Positions 27,101 to 35,595 of a DNA stretch of 64,000 nucleotides are shown here, piece after piece (position 1 is the first letter of the stretch; each line of letters opens with the position of its first letter). A program made the translations under genes and the position numbers. The DNA comes from Tractidigestivibacter sp050946515 (GTDB lineage: Bacteria > Actinomycetota > Coriobacteriia > Coriobacteriales > Atopobiaceae), in NCBI RefSeq assembly GCF_050946515.1, contig NZ_JBMNUX010000013.1, positions 10,743-74,742 on the forward strand. The letters run 5' to 3'. The notes under the pieces were generated by a model, which was given only the letters and a program-made list of their open reading frames with translations, did no database searches and was not told the DNA's origin.

Positions 27101-28778
27101 CGGCACCAAGGTGTGGCCGTGGATCGCAAAGGTGCGCAACTCCACTCCTGGCGTGGGCCTCGTCTCTCCTCCGCCTCACCATGACATCTACTCCATCGAG
27201 GACCTTGCTGAGCTGATCTTCGACCTCAAGAACGCGAATCCCGAGGCAAAGGTGTCGGTCAAGCTCGTCTCCGAGGCAGGCGTCGGCACCATCGCCACGG
27301 GCGTTGCCAAGGGCGGAGCCAACAAGATCTTGATCTCGGGCGCCAACGGCGGCACGGGCGCCGCGCCGCGCGACTCTATCTACCACACCGGCCTCCCGCT
27401 TGAGCTCGGCCTTGCCGAGGCGCAGCAGACGCTGCTGAGAAACGGCCTGCGCTCCCGCGTTGAACTCGAGGCGGACGGCAAGCTGATGGACGGCTATGAC
27501 GTGGCGGTGGCTGCGCTTCTGGGCGCCGAGGTCTTTGACTTTGGCACCGCCGCGCTCCTCTCGCTTGGCTGCCTCATGCAGCGCGACTGCCAGACGGACA
27601 CCTGCCCCATGGGCATCGCTACGCAGAACTGCGAGCTCAGGAAGCGGTTCACGGGCAAGCCCGAGTACGTGGTCAACTTCATGTACCTTGTTGCCGAGCA
27701 GCTGCGCGGCATCATGGCCAAGCTCGGCTTCCGCACCATCAAGGAGATGGTGGGTCATCCCGAGTGCCTGCGCCAGAAGAAGGTCAAGGGCAACTGGAAG
27801 GCCAACACGCTCGACCTGTCTCCAATTCTGGTCAACGTGACCAACGAGTACGGCAAGTCTGTGCCCGGCGCCAGCTGCAAGCACTATCTGCCCGAGATGG
27901 GACCCGTGGACGAGCTGCCCTGCGCCCTCGACTCGACGCTGTTCATCCCGTACACGGCGGCCGCTCGCGCCACCCTCACCCCGGTCCGCTTCCATGCGGA
28001 CATCGCCAACGTCAACCGCTGCGTGGGCACCATGCTTGGCTCGGTCGTTACGCGCGCGCATCCCGAGGGGCTGCCAGAGGGGTCCATCACCATCGACTGC
28101 GAGGGCTCCGGCGGCCAGAGCTTCGGCGCGTTTCTGCCGGCGGGCATCACGATCAACGTCCACGGCGACGCCAACGACTACTTTGGCAAGGGACTCTCTG
28201 GCGGCATCCTGACCGTGGCGCCGTCGTCGAAGGCCACCTACAAGTTTGACCAGAACGTCTCCATCGGCAACGTCGCCTTCTATGGCGCCACCGGGGGAAG
28301 GGGCTTCATCAACGGTCTGGCCGGCCAGCGCTTTGGCGTGCGCAACTCCGGCGCCACGATCGTGTGCGAGGGCGTGGGCAACCACGGCTGCGAGTACATG
28401 ACGGGCGGCACGGCGCTGATCTTGGGAGAGGTTGGAATCAACTTTGCAGCGGGCATGAGCGGCGGAGTCGCCTATGTCTACGACGAGTACGGCACGCTTG
28501 CCGAGCGCTGCAACACCGACATGGTTGAGCTGAAGCAGCCTACGCTGCGCGATCTCAAGACGATCCACGCCCTGATCGAGGAACACGCTGCGCGCACGAG
28601 AAGCCCGCGCGGCATCAAGATGCTCTACATGTTTGACGACATCAAGGACCGCTTCGTGAAGGTCATTCCGCACGAGTACGAGATAGCGCTTGAGCTGACC
28701 GAGGCTGCAGAAGCGGCGGGCAAGACGCGCGACGAGGCAATCGAGATTGCCTTCGAGACAATGAGGAACGGGAGGTAG
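24135..28778 (+). CDS. gltB: Glutamate synthase (NADPH) large subunit
   Basis: A 1547-residue GOGAT alpha subunit making glutamate from glutamine and 2-oxoglutarate. The type II amidotransferase domain begins at Cys29 (EHDACGIGALAHLKG), so a 28-residue propeptide would be cleaved. The FMN domain (about 830-1250) has MSFGAISDEAHRTLAIAMNRIGAKSNTGEGGE, and the 3Fe-4S cysteines are in CLMQRDCQTDTCPMGIA. The C-terminal GXGXG beta-helix follows (GDANDYFGKGLSGGILTV). The ATG at 24135 has GGGAGGGA upstream; earlier in-frame codons are not family-like. It pairs with gltD three bases later. Confidence 0.96.
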   Translation: MSSTAMGSMGAGNRSQQGLYREEFEHDACGIGALAHLKGQRSHQMLDDALSVLVNLEHRGGKGLERNTGDGAGILFQVPHRFFRKEAQKWGHLLPEEGDYGVAMVFFPQDDEGEQVARRVFEEGCAELGVPLLFWREVPIDPHDLGETARACMPRIRQAFLGRPQGVSAGDDFERKLYVCRRTIEKAASKNSGLDGKIFYICSMSSRTIVYKGMLVATQMRGFYPDLNDASTETALALVHSRYSTNTTPSWERAHPNRYIVHNGEINTLRGNVNWIRARESQFYSPVLGHDLGRVIPVINREGSDSAILDNVLEFLTMNGRPLARAVTMLLPEPWDNNTQLSDSRRAYDCYQSMLTESWDGPAAIAFSDGIITGAALDRNGLRPARYYVTRDDRMILASEAGALDVDPSNILKAGSLGPGEMFVVDPAQGRIIWDDEVKGHFASQKPFRDWIDSQTLSVSDLVDAAGEDAGGDPFASADADVSVVERMSRHGYHFDDVEEAVRPMAQTGKPPLASMGADIPLAVLSKRPRSFFDYFNQLFAQVTNPPIDALRESFVTSSVLYIGNHGNMLEDSKKNCQLIKLDDPILTGEEFRRIATVDRNGFHAARFSATYRRDAGDGALEAALDKLCADVEAAVRAGANIVAISDRAGRGEVSIPSLLAVSAVHNHMIRAGIRMNADLVVESGDAITPHDFATLVGYSASGIYPYMAHDCIRALAEHGSLSVSAEEGVKNYDKAVLSGITSIMSKMGISTMQGYHSAQIFEIMGFDEKFVDKYFSGTVSRVGGLDANGVQRECNERYDETDAMLKSPSPSQLPSSGLTKWRPLGGEQHMLTPEVIYLLHRATRENSPELFEQYSKALHPTDRAIVLRDLLELVPLESGPVPIEEVESADDIVKHFQTSAMSFGAISDEAHRTLAIAMNRIGAKSNTGEGGENPDRETTMENGDSANSKVRQVASARFGVTSRYLVAGEEIQIKMAQGAKPGEGGHLPGTKVWPWIAKVRNSTPGVGLVSPPPHHDIYSIEDLAELIFDLKNANPEAKVSVKLVSEAGVGTIATGVAKGGANKILISGANGGTGAAPRDSIYHTGLPLELGLAEAQQTLLRNGLRSRVELEADGKLMDGYDVAVAALLGAEVFDFGTAALLSLGCLMQRDCQTDTCPMGIATQNCELRKRFTGKPEYVVNFMYLVAEQLRGIMAKLGFRTIKEMVGHPECLRQKKVKGNWKANTLDLSPILVNVTNEYGKSVPGASCKHYLPEMGPVDELPCALDSTLFIPYTAAARATLTPVRFHADIANVNRCVGTMLGSVVTRAHPEGLPEGSITIDCEGSGGQSFGAFLPAGITINVHGDANDYFGKGLSGGILTVAPSSKATYKFDQNVSIGNVAFYGATGGRGFINGLAGQRFGVRNSGATIVCEGVGNHGCEYMTGGTALILGEVGINFAAGMSGGVAYVYDEYGTLAERCNTDMVELKQPTLRDLKTIHALIEEHAARTRSPRGIKMLYMFDDIKDRFVKVIPHEYEIALELTEAAEAAGKTRDEAIEIAFETMRNGR

Positions 28779-28781
28779 GCC

Positions 28782-30254
28782 ATGGGCAAGGTAGGAGCAT
28801 TCATCGACACGAAGCGTGTCGCCCACGGCGAAAGGCCCGCGGGTGAGACCATCAAAGACTTTGACGAGTTCGCGGTACCGTTGGACGAGGAGAGGCAGCG
28901 CGCGCAGGCGAGCCGCTGCATGTACTGCGGGGTGGCGTTCTGCCAGACGGGATTCTCGTTTGGTCACGCCAAGAGCTCTGGCTGTCCGCTGCACAACCTG
29001 ATTCCCGAGTGGAACGACCTGGTTTGGCGCGGCATGTGGTCGGACGCGGCAGAGCGCCTGGCGCTCACGAACCCGCTGCCCGAGTTCACGAGCCGCGTCT
29101 GCCCCGCTCCCTGCGAGGCCGCCTGCAACCTTGGACTTGCCGACGAGCCCACCACGATCAAGGACGACGAGCGCGCCATCTCCGATCACCAGTGGGCGAC
29201 CGGAGGGCCCGCTCCGCTTTCGCCTGCGGCCGCCGATGCTCCTTCGGTCGCCGTCATTGGCTCTGGCCCTGCCGGGCTTGCGACGGCGTGGGAGCTTGCG
29301 CGCCGGGGCGCTCGCGTCACCATTCTCGAGCGCCACGACCGCGCGGGAGGCCTTCTCATGTATGGCATCCCCAACATGAAGCTGCCCAAGGAGGTTGTCG
29401 AGCGCCGTCTTCGGCTGATGGAGAAGAGCGGCATCAAGATTCGCTGCGGAGTCGACGCCACCGACCCCTCCGTGGTTTCTGAGCTCGGCGGCTATGACGC
29501 CATCGTCGTTGCCGCGGGCGCGGCGGACGCGCGCGGCCTGAAGGTGCCCGGAGCCGACCTTCCCGACGTGCACTTTGCCGTCGAGTTTTTGACGGCTCAG
29601 ACAAAGGCGCTGCTTGAAGGACATGCCGGCAAGCCCGCCATCAGCGCAAAGGGCAAGGATGTCGTGGTCATCGGCGGCGGCGACACGGGCACCGACTGCG
29701 TTGCCACGGCGCTGCGCCAGGGCGCAAAGAGCGTCCACCAGCTCGAGTTCCTTCCCGCTCCTCCCGATGCCCGTGCGGCATCGAACCCCTGGCCGGAGTG
29801 GCCCAACGTCAAGAAGACCGACTATGGCCAGGTTGAGGCAGCGCTCGTTCAGGGGGAGGACCCCAGAAGCTGGGCGACCAACACGCTCGAGGTGCTGGAT
29901 GACGGCAAGGGCGGCGTGCGCGGTCTGAAGGTCGTCTCGCTTGACTGGTCAGCCGGAAAGCCCGACCCCATCGAGGGCTCCGAGCGCGAGCTGCCAGCCC
30001 AGCTGGTGCTCCTGGCCATGGGCTTTACGGGCCCCGAGGCGTCGATTTATGAGGCGCTTGGCGTGGAGTGCACGGAGTTTCGCGGCGGCGTTCGCCCCAA
30101 GGCGGCAGGCGCGGGCTCACACCAGGTTGTTTGCACTGGAGACGTACCTGTCTTTGCCGCGGGCGACGCGCGCACCGGCTCGTCGCTTGTCGTCGCGGCC
30201 ATTTCGGACGGCCTGGCGTGCGCCACGGAGGTCGCTGGGAGCTTGGGGCTGTAG
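28782..30254 (+). CDS. gltD: Glutamate synthase small subunit
   Basis: A 490-residue FAD/NADPH oxidoreductase feeding electrons to GltB. The N-terminus has the two Cys clusters for 4Fe-4S centres (CMYCGVAFCQTG, SGCPLHN, and VCPAPCEAACNLG). The FAD fold reads VAVIGSGPAGLATAWELARRG and the NADPH fold VVVIGGGDTGTDCVATALRQG, and the C-terminus AGDARTGSSLVVAAISDG. It begins three bases after the gltB stop (TAGGCCATG). Confidence 0.96.
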   Translation: MGKVGAFIDTKRVAHGERPAGETIKDFDEFAVPLDEERQRAQASRCMYCGVAFCQTGFSFGHAKSSGCPLHNLIPEWNDLVWRGMWSDAAERLALTNPLPEFTSRVCPAPCEAACNLGLADEPTTIKDDERAISDHQWATGGPAPLSPAAADAPSVAVIGSGPAGLATAWELARRGARVTILERHDRAGGLLMYGIPNMKLPKEVVERRLRLMEKSGIKIRCGVDATDPSVVSELGGYDAIVVAAGAADARGLKVPGADLPDVHFAVEFLTAQTKALLEGHAGKPAISAKGKDVVVIGGGDTGTDCVATALRQGAKSVHQLEFLPAPPDARAASNPWPEWPNVKKTDYGQVEAALVQGEDPRSWATNTLEVLDDGKGGVRGLKVVSLDWSAGKPDPIEGSERELPAQLVLLAMGFTGPEASIYEALGVECTEFRGGVRPKAAGAGSHQVVCTGDVPVFAAGDARTGSSLVVAAISDGLACATEVAGSLGL

Positions 30255-30510
30255 CTATGGCTATCGCTCGGTCGCGGGCCTTGTTGGCTCGCTTGAGCGC
30301 CCGCGTGCGCCCTCTGCAAAGCGCGGCAAGAACTGGTACCAATTTGGGAGGAAAGCGAGGTTGCATGCTCATGTTTGGGGATTGGGGGTTGTCATGCCTT
30401 GGTCGTCAGCGGAAAGACGAGATGCAAGTCGCGAGAGATATCTGTCGCGAAGGAGGAGCGCTCGAAAAAGAGCCTCGGGAAGCCGGGCTGCTCAACCTGA
30501 GGATTCTGCC

Positions 30511-30711
30511 ATGAACAATGCAAGCTCTGCTTCCGCCAGCCTCATCTGGCTCGAGGATGGCGTCGAGAAGAAGGCGCCGGAGTTTGAGGAGCCTGTGCGC
30601 CCTTGGCTCGAGGAGTCGTCTGAGTGGGGGAACGACCACGTGCGACAGCCGCTCAAGAAGTCCGAGGGCGACGATGATGACGGTGGCAAGCCCTCGCTCA
30701 TTTGGGTGTAG
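30511..30711 (+). CDS. Possible 66-residue acidic small protein with repeated SLIW motif
   Basis: A frame of 66 codons with GAGGAT before the ATG. The product is strongly acidic, with no membrane segment. It contains ASLIWLEDG near the N-terminus and ends KPSLIWV, plus RPWLEESSEWGNDH between. It is followed by a clear terminator 48 bases later, which supports a transcript ending here. It lies 256 bases after gltD. No family recognised. It could be a real short protein or chance coding in GC-rich DNA. Confidence 0.4.
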   Translation: MNNASSASASLIWLEDGVEKKAPEFEEPVRPWLEESSEWGNDHVRQPLKKSEGDDDDGGKPSLIWV

Positions 30712-30758
30712 CCAGGTCCCTTGACGGACGGATGCGCTTGGTCGGCTCCACACGATGC

Positions 30759-30790
30759 GCCCCGCATGGCAAATGCCGTGCGGGGCTTTT
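30759..30790 (+). terminator. Rho-independent terminator
   Basis: A 12-bp stem GCCCCGCATGGC / GCCGTGCGGGGC (one G-T pair) with an AAAT loop, followed by TTTT. It closes gltBD and/or the small frame before it. Confidence 0.85.
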
Positions 30791-30815
30791 CTCGTCTCTA
30801 GCAAATTCTATTGCG

Positions 30816-31745
30816 TTATTCGGCGCTGCCGGGACAGCCGTCGTAGTTGATGCCGCCGACGAGCTTGGAGAAGTCATCCCTGTTGCCTCTGATGAAGCTC
30901 TCGGCGTAGCGCGGGTAGCGCTCGGTTGCGTCGACGAAGAGGTCGGCAAAGCTGAGCTGACTCATCTGTCCCGTGTAGGGGTTCTCCCAAAAATGGCACT
31001 TCAGGTTTGCCGCTGGGCACTCGCTGGTGCGCACCACGCGGTGCGCCATCGAGGCGGCCATAGAGTGCGGCCGTCCCAAACGCTCTACGTCTGAGATGAG
31101 GCGAGTCTTGGGGGATCCGGCGGGGTCGATGCGACGGAAGATCCAGCGGTAGTCTCGAAGCGAGCTCGCATAGTCTTCGGGCTCGATGCCAATTCCGAAG
31201 ACTGACATCGCAGTCTGAGAGAAGAGCGCTCCGGCAACACGGTCGATGCGTGCGGTGCTTGCGAGGTTTGCCGAGGCGGGAGACTCAAGAATCGTCAGCT
31301 TGCGCTTCTCCCACAAGATCCAGGAGTCGATGTCGCTTTCAATGAGCGCATGGACCTCCGCGCTTGCATCGGGAAGGCCCATCTCCTTGAGAAGGTCAAA
31401 CTGCTCGGAGAAGACGAACGGGTGCGTCGTGCTGTCAAGCACGTAGTGGGCAAGCATGCCAAGCGAAAAAGCGCGTCCGATGCGCTCGTCCGCGCGCGGA
31501 AGGTGGCCGACAGAGTTTCTGACGCTCAGAAACGCGTTCACCACGCTCTTCTCGTGCATTGCGTGAGCAAACCGATGGCATTCGCTGGCCCGCTCGGGAA
31601 GCATGAAGAAGGCGGCGAAGAAGGGGTCGGGACCCTGGTTTCCTAGCAGAAACGCGAGAAGCTCCTCCTCGCCCTCGACGATTCCCTCCGGGAGCTTGGT
31701 GACGACGTCCTCGCCAAAGATATGATGCGTGATAAGCGCAGGCAT
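30816..31745 (-). CDS. Zinc-dependent phospholipase C family protein
   Basis: A 309-residue protein beginning MPALITHHIFGEDVV, the characteristic start of the zinc-dependent phospholipase C/PLC-like bacterial family. Candidate metal-binding histidines occur in HRFAHAMHEK and LGMLAHYVLDSTTHPFVF. Asp/Glu ligands lie near AEVHALIESDIDSW. It has no signal peptide, so it acts in the cytosol unless exported otherwise. The substrate is not known. AAGGAG precedes the ATG. Confidence 0.8.
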   Translation of the reverse strand: MPALITHHIFGEDVVTKLPEGIVEGEEELLAFLLGNQGPDPFFAAFFMLPERASECHRFAHAMHEKSVVNAFLSVRNSVGHLPRADERIGRAFSLGMLAHYVLDSTTHPFVFSEQFDLLKEMGLPDASAEVHALIESDIDSWILWEKRKLTILESPASANLASTARIDRVAGALFSQTAMSVFGIGIEPEDYASSLRDYRWIFRRIDPAGSPKTRLISDVERLGRPHSMAASMAHRVVRTSECPAANLKCHFWENPYTGQMSQLSFADLFVDATERYPRYAESFIRGNRDDFSKLVGGINYDGCPGSAE

Positions 31746-31925
31746 GAGAGGTGCTCCTTGAAAGCTTACTTAGATCCGAGTGACCGGATAAAGTTTCGTG
31801 GCAAGGTCAATAGCATAGCCTAACTTGTGCGTTGCGGGAAATGCTCCGTTGTTGCGTCCACTTGTTCAGTTCCTTGGTACAATTTCGCATTTGTTGGGCA
31901 TGAGGGCATGACCGTTTGGAGCGCA

Positions 31926-32498
31926 ATGAGCGTCGCTGAAATCTTTATCTTGGGTCTCGCACTTTCTGCAGACGCCTTCTCTGTCACGATTTCGAACTGC
32001 TTCGCCTACCAGCACGAGACTCTTGCGCGCCGGGCGCTCATGCCAATTCTCTTTGGCCTGTTTCAGGCTCTGATGCCGGTTGCCGGCTACTACTTGAGTG
32101 GCATCGCCGGCGACTTCATCGAGCGCTACTCCGGAATCATCACCCTTGTCATCTTGGGAATCATAGGCGGAAACATGGTGCGGGAGGGCGTCTTGGCGCT
32201 GAGAGAGTCAAAGAGATGCGGAGGCGCCCCCGCTGTGCGAGAGGGCCATCTTACCGTCTCCATGCTGCTCTTCCAGGCTGTCGCAACGGCCATTGACGCC
32301 TTCGCGATTGGCGTCTCGCTGAGGGCTCAGGCGGTTGACCTCGCATTTTCCGTGACTGTGATAGGTCTTACGACGGCTGCGTGCTGCATCCTCGCGCTCG
32401 TCATTGGCCGCAAGCTCGGAGACCTTCTGGGGGACCGCGCCGAGATCCTAGGCGGCTGCGTCCTTATCGCAATCGGCATCAAGGCGCTGCTCAGCTAG
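31926..32498 (+). CDS. mntP: Manganese efflux pump MntP
   Basis: A 190-residue six-helix membrane protein. Both MntP signature segments are present: ALSADAFSVTISNCF in the first helix and ATAIDAFAIGVSLRAQ in the fourth, each with the essential Asp. I chose the ATG at 31926, which has GGAG four bases upstream and gives the usual family length; an ATG at 31908 is also possible. It exports Mn2+ from the cytosol. I did not see a yybP-ykoY manganese riboswitch in the 180 bases upstream. Confidence 0.88.
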   Translation: MSVAEIFILGLALSADAFSVTISNCFAYQHETLARRALMPILFGLFQALMPVAGYYLSGIAGDFIERYSGIITLVILGIIGGNMVREGVLALRESKRCGGAPAVREGHLTVSMLLFQAVATAIDAFAIGVSLRAQAVDLAFSVTVIGLTTAACCILALVIGRKLGDLLGDRAEILGGCVLIAIGIKALLS

Positions 32499-32528
32499 CC
32501 TCGTGGCATCTGGCCTCCTCGCGCTGCG

Positions 32529-33908
32529 CTACGACAGGGCGCGCGCCCTCGTCGCTTGGCCTCGGCGAAGCCACCTGCCGCTTCTGTAGTAGATGACAAA
32601 TGCGATGGTGGTCACCACGTAGGTGATGGGATACACAATGAGCACCGAGTCAAGCGTGCGCACCTGCGGCACCACGGCAAGAAGCCATACGATGCGCAGA
32701 AGGCAGGTTCCCGCCATGGTGATGAGCATGGGCGTCATGCTCTCGCCGCAGCCCCTGATAGTTCCCGAGATGTTGTCCATGATCGAGAACAGCACGTAAA
32801 ACGGCGCGATGTAGTAGATCATGTGGACCGCATTGGCCTCGATTTCGGCGTCGGACACAAAAAATGCCGCTAGCTGCGGGGCAAAGACCGTAACAAGAAG
32901 ACCAGATCCACCCACGACGAGCAGCGTGAGCATAAAGGACGTGCGCAGCCCCGCCCGCACGCGCTTCTCGTCGCTAGCCCCAAAGTTTTGCGCTGCAAAC
33001 GTGGTGGTCGAGACGCCCAAGGAGTCAGTGATCATCCACACGACGCCGTCGATGCGTCCGGAGAGCCCCCATGCCGTCACGATTGACGTGGAATTGAACG
33101 AGTTCACCGTCGACTGCACGATGATGTTCGAGATGGAATACGCCGAGGACTGCAGCCCCAGCGGAAGGCCGGTCACAATCATGACCTTTGCGGTGTGCGG
33201 GTTGATGAGCTGTCCCTTAAAGTCGAGGCGCCACGGCCCGTCGACATGCATCAGCTTGATAGTGGTGACGGCAGCGCCAAAGAGCAGCGAAATCGCCGTC
33301 GAAAGACCGGCGCCAGCCGCCTCCATGCGCATCCCCGCAATGAAGACGAAGTCGCACAGCACGTTAACGACGCAGGTGGCAGCCACGATCATTGCTGGCG
33401 TCTTGGTGTCTCCAACGGCTCGCTGGATCGCCGAGCCCATGTTGAACACGATGGAGAACACGAGCGCTCCCATATAGAAGCGCGAGAAGGCCAGAGACTG
33501 CTCCATCAGCTCGGCGGGAGTGCCCATCAGCCTGAGCGCGGGCTCAAGAAAAGCAAGGCTGAGCGCGGAGAAGCCCAGGCCGCCAACGACTGCTATGGAC
33601 ATGGCGGTGCGCACCGACGTGCGCAGCCGCTCGTTCTGGCCGGCTCCAAACTGCTGCCCGCAAATGATCGCGCAGCCCGTCCCAACGCCAATCGAGAAGC
33701 CGACAACAAGGTCGACGAGGCTCTGCGTTGCCTGAATGCCTCCCAGCGCGTTCGTGGTGGCGTAGTGCCCTATGACCCAGGTGTTTATCAGCGAATAGGC
33801 CTGCTGGAAAAATGAGCTCAAAAACACGGGAAAGAAAAGGCGCAACAGCTGTTTCCAGATGGTTCCCTTCGTTACGTCAAGCGAACCCGAAAAAGCCTTT
33901 GACGCCAT
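32529..33908 (-). CDS. MATE family efflux transporter
   Basis: A 459-residue protein with about twelve hydrophobic segments in two six-helix halves. It has NorM/DinF-like sequences: FFQQAYSLINTWVIGHY in helix 1, IQRAVGDTKTPAM and the second-half counterpart ISGTIRGCGESMTPM. MATE proteins export drugs or metabolites by Na+ or H+ antiport. Substrate unknown. It is a single gene; its ribosome site is weak (GAAGGGCGG some distance upstream). Confidence 0.9.
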   Translation of the reverse strand: MASKAFSGSLDVTKGTIWKQLLRLFFPVFLSSFFQQAYSLINTWVIGHYATTNALGGIQATQSLVDLVVGFSIGVGTGCAIICGQQFGAGQNERLRTSVRTAMSIAVVGGLGFSALSLAFLEPALRLMGTPAELMEQSLAFSRFYMGALVFSIVFNMGSAIQRAVGDTKTPAMIVAATCVVNVLCDFVFIAGMRMEAAGAGLSTAISLLFGAAVTTIKLMHVDGPWRLDFKGQLINPHTAKVMIVTGLPLGLQSSAYSISNIIVQSTVNSFNSTSIVTAWGLSGRIDGVVWMITDSLGVSTTTFAAQNFGASDEKRVRAGLRTSFMLTLLVVGGSGLLVTVFAPQLAAFFVSDAEIEANAVHMIYYIAPFYVLFSIMDNISGTIRGCGESMTPMLITMAGTCLLRIVWLLAVVPQVRTLDSVLIVYPITYVVTTIAFVIYYRSGRWLRRGQATRARALS

Positions 33909-34282
33909 ACGCCGACACGCCGCCCTTCTCGCCTTTTGAGAGTGGTATTGCCTTACATCCCGACGTTAGCAGCGATTTTTTCCGCTGCCCTTTAGAAAGC
34001 CAAATCCAGGCAAACGCCATGCGCGAGAAGCTTCGGATTGCACGAAGCGCGATGAACCGAAAGCCACAAGGGCAGATAGTTAAATATTTTTCTTTGTCAT
34101 AATTAGTCCAGAGCTTTGTAATGAGACGGTAATGGACTGAACCATACCGCTCGCCAAAATCAATTTTTGTAAAGCTCGAGTAAAGCTGACTATTGACTAG
34201 GAGGAAGTTTGGCAGGCTATGGCCTGCCTGCTTATGGGGAGGAGGGCCCTCGTGGTCTTCCAAAGAAATGAGGGGAATTGCG
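33909..34282. promoter_or_regulatory. Divergent spacer upstream of the ABC importer, with repeats
   Basis: A 374-base gene-free spacer. About 34080-34200 is AT-rich and holds an AGTCCA...TGGACT dyad (34106-34111 and 34134-34139). It also holds two GTAAAGCT direct repeats exactly 11 bases apart (34169 and 34180), one helical turn, a layout typical of activator or response-regulator sites. A small hairpin GGCAGGC-TATG-GCCTGCC sits at 34211-34228 in the leader. Promoter positions cannot be fixed by eye. Confidence 0.4.
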
Positions 34283-35467
34283 ATGAGAAGCATTTCACGT
34301 AGGAACTTTATCGGTTCTTCCGCCGCGCTTGGCCTGGGCCTTGGCCTCGCCGCGTGCAGCAGCGATGACTCCAGCAGCTCTGAGAGCAGCTCTGGTACCG
34401 ATACCAGCTCTTCTTCGGATGCTTCTGACGAGAACCTGAGCCGCATCGCTGACGACGACATGATCAGCGCCGCTAAGGAAGACGGCCAGCTGGTTGTTTA
34501 CGGTTCCTGCGAGGAGCAGCACGTGGCAGCCTGCTGCGAGCACTTCCAGGAGCTCTTTGGCATCGAGACCAGCTATCAGCGCCTGTCCACCGGCGAGGTT
34601 GAGTCCAAGATCGAGGAGGAGAACGGCAACCCGTCTGCCGACGTCTGGTTCGGAGGCACCACCGATCCTTACAACGTCGCCGTGAACAAGGGCCTGCTCC
34701 AGGCCTATGAGGCAAAGAACGCCTCCCACCTCATCTCCGACGTGTACCGCGATGCCGACGGCTATTGGTATGGCATCTACAAGGGCATCCTCGGCTTCTT
34801 CTACAATACCGACGAAATCGACCGCCTTGGCATCGACGCTCCTCAGGACTGGCCCGACCTTCTTGACAGCAAGTATCAGGACCTTATCTGGATGTCCAAC
34901 TACAACACCGCCGGCACTGCAAAGCTGATCCTCAACACCGTCATCCAGAAGTACGGCCACGACGAAGGCATCCAGTATCTGGTCGACCTCGACAAGAACA
35001 TCGCTGTCTACACCAAGTCCGGCTCTGGCCCCTCCAAGAACGTCGGCACCGGCGAGTGCACCGTGGGCATCGGCTTCTTGCACGACGCCATCTACCAGAT
35101 CGTCGACAACGGCTACAACAACATCGGCCTGGTCATCCCGTCCTCCGGCGCTTCCTACGAGATTGGCGCTACGGCAATCTTCAATGGCGCCACGCACCAG
35201 AACGCCGCGAAGCTTTGGATTGAGTACGCTCTGTCCCCGCAGTGCGTCGAGCGCGCGCAGGAGGTCGGCGCCTACCAGTTCCTGGTCATCGACGACGCCA
35301 AGCAGCCGCAGGTTGCTACCGACTACGGCCTGGATCCGGACAACGTCATGGACTACGACTTCGAGGACGCCAAGGAGAACACCGAGACCTACGTCAGCGA
35401 CATCATGACGGCTCTCGCCAACTCCGGCACCAACACCGACGATACCTCGCGTTTCCAGACGGAGTAG
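34283..35467 (+). CDS. ABC importer substrate-binding lipoprotein (Fe3+/AfuA type)
   Basis: A 394-residue extracellular binding protein. The signal is Tat-like (SRRNFIG followed by a hydrophobic run) and ends in a lipobox LAAC, then a long Ser/Asp linker. The mature part matches the FbpA/FutA/AfuA class: VVYGSCEEQHVAACCEHF, SADVWFGGTTD and ADGYWYGIYKGILGFFYNTD. Such proteins bind ferric iron, though AfuA members bind hexose phosphates and others bind phosphonates, so the ligand is open. The ATG at 34283 follows AGGGG. Operon with the permease and ATPase downstream. Confidence 0.85.
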   Translation: MRSISRRNFIGSSAALGLGLGLAACSSDDSSSSESSSGTDTSSSSDASDENLSRIADDDMISAAKEDGQLVVYGSCEEQHVAACCEHFQELFGIETSYQRLSTGEVESKIEEENGNPSADVWFGGTTDPYNVAVNKGLLQAYEAKNASHLISDVYRDADGYWYGIYKGILGFFYNTDEIDRLGIDAPQDWPDLLDSKYQDLIWMSNYNTAGTAKLILNTVIQKYGHDEGIQYLVDLDKNIAVYTKSGSGPSKNVGTGECTVGIGFLHDAIYQIVDNGYNNIGLVIPSSGASYEIGATAIFNGATHQNAAKLWIEYALSPQCVERAQEVGAYQFLVIDDAKQPQVATDYGLDPDNVMDYDFEDAKENTETYVSDIMTALANSGTNTDDTSRFQTE

Positions 35468-35503
35468 CGCCTGTGTGTTGCCAATAAAAGGGCTTCGCTC
35501 AGA

Positions 35504-35532
35504 GGCTGGGCAGGCAAATTGCCTGCCCAGCC
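35504..35532 (+). terminator. Perfect 12-bp hairpin between binding-protein and permease genes
   Basis: GGCTGGGCAGGC, loop AAATT, exact complement. No T run follows, so it is more likely a processing or partial-attenuation stem giving excess binding protein than a full terminator. Confidence 0.55.
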
Positions 35533-35595
35533 ATCTGCCTGTCTAAAGGTAGCGACACATATCGTATTGGTCACGACAAAGAAAGGGGGGAGAAG

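Noticed and set aside
26097..29738. A 1213-codon open frame on the minus strand opposite gltB/gltD
   Set aside because: It lies wholly antisense to two clearly conserved genes, its translation is low-complexity Val/Ala/Arg/His/Leu-rich, and it has no recognisable motif. Long antisense frames are common opposite GC-rich coding DNA.
31746..31925. yybP-ykoY manganese riboswitch before mntP
   Set aside because: The expected conserved loops were not seen in the 180-base leader.
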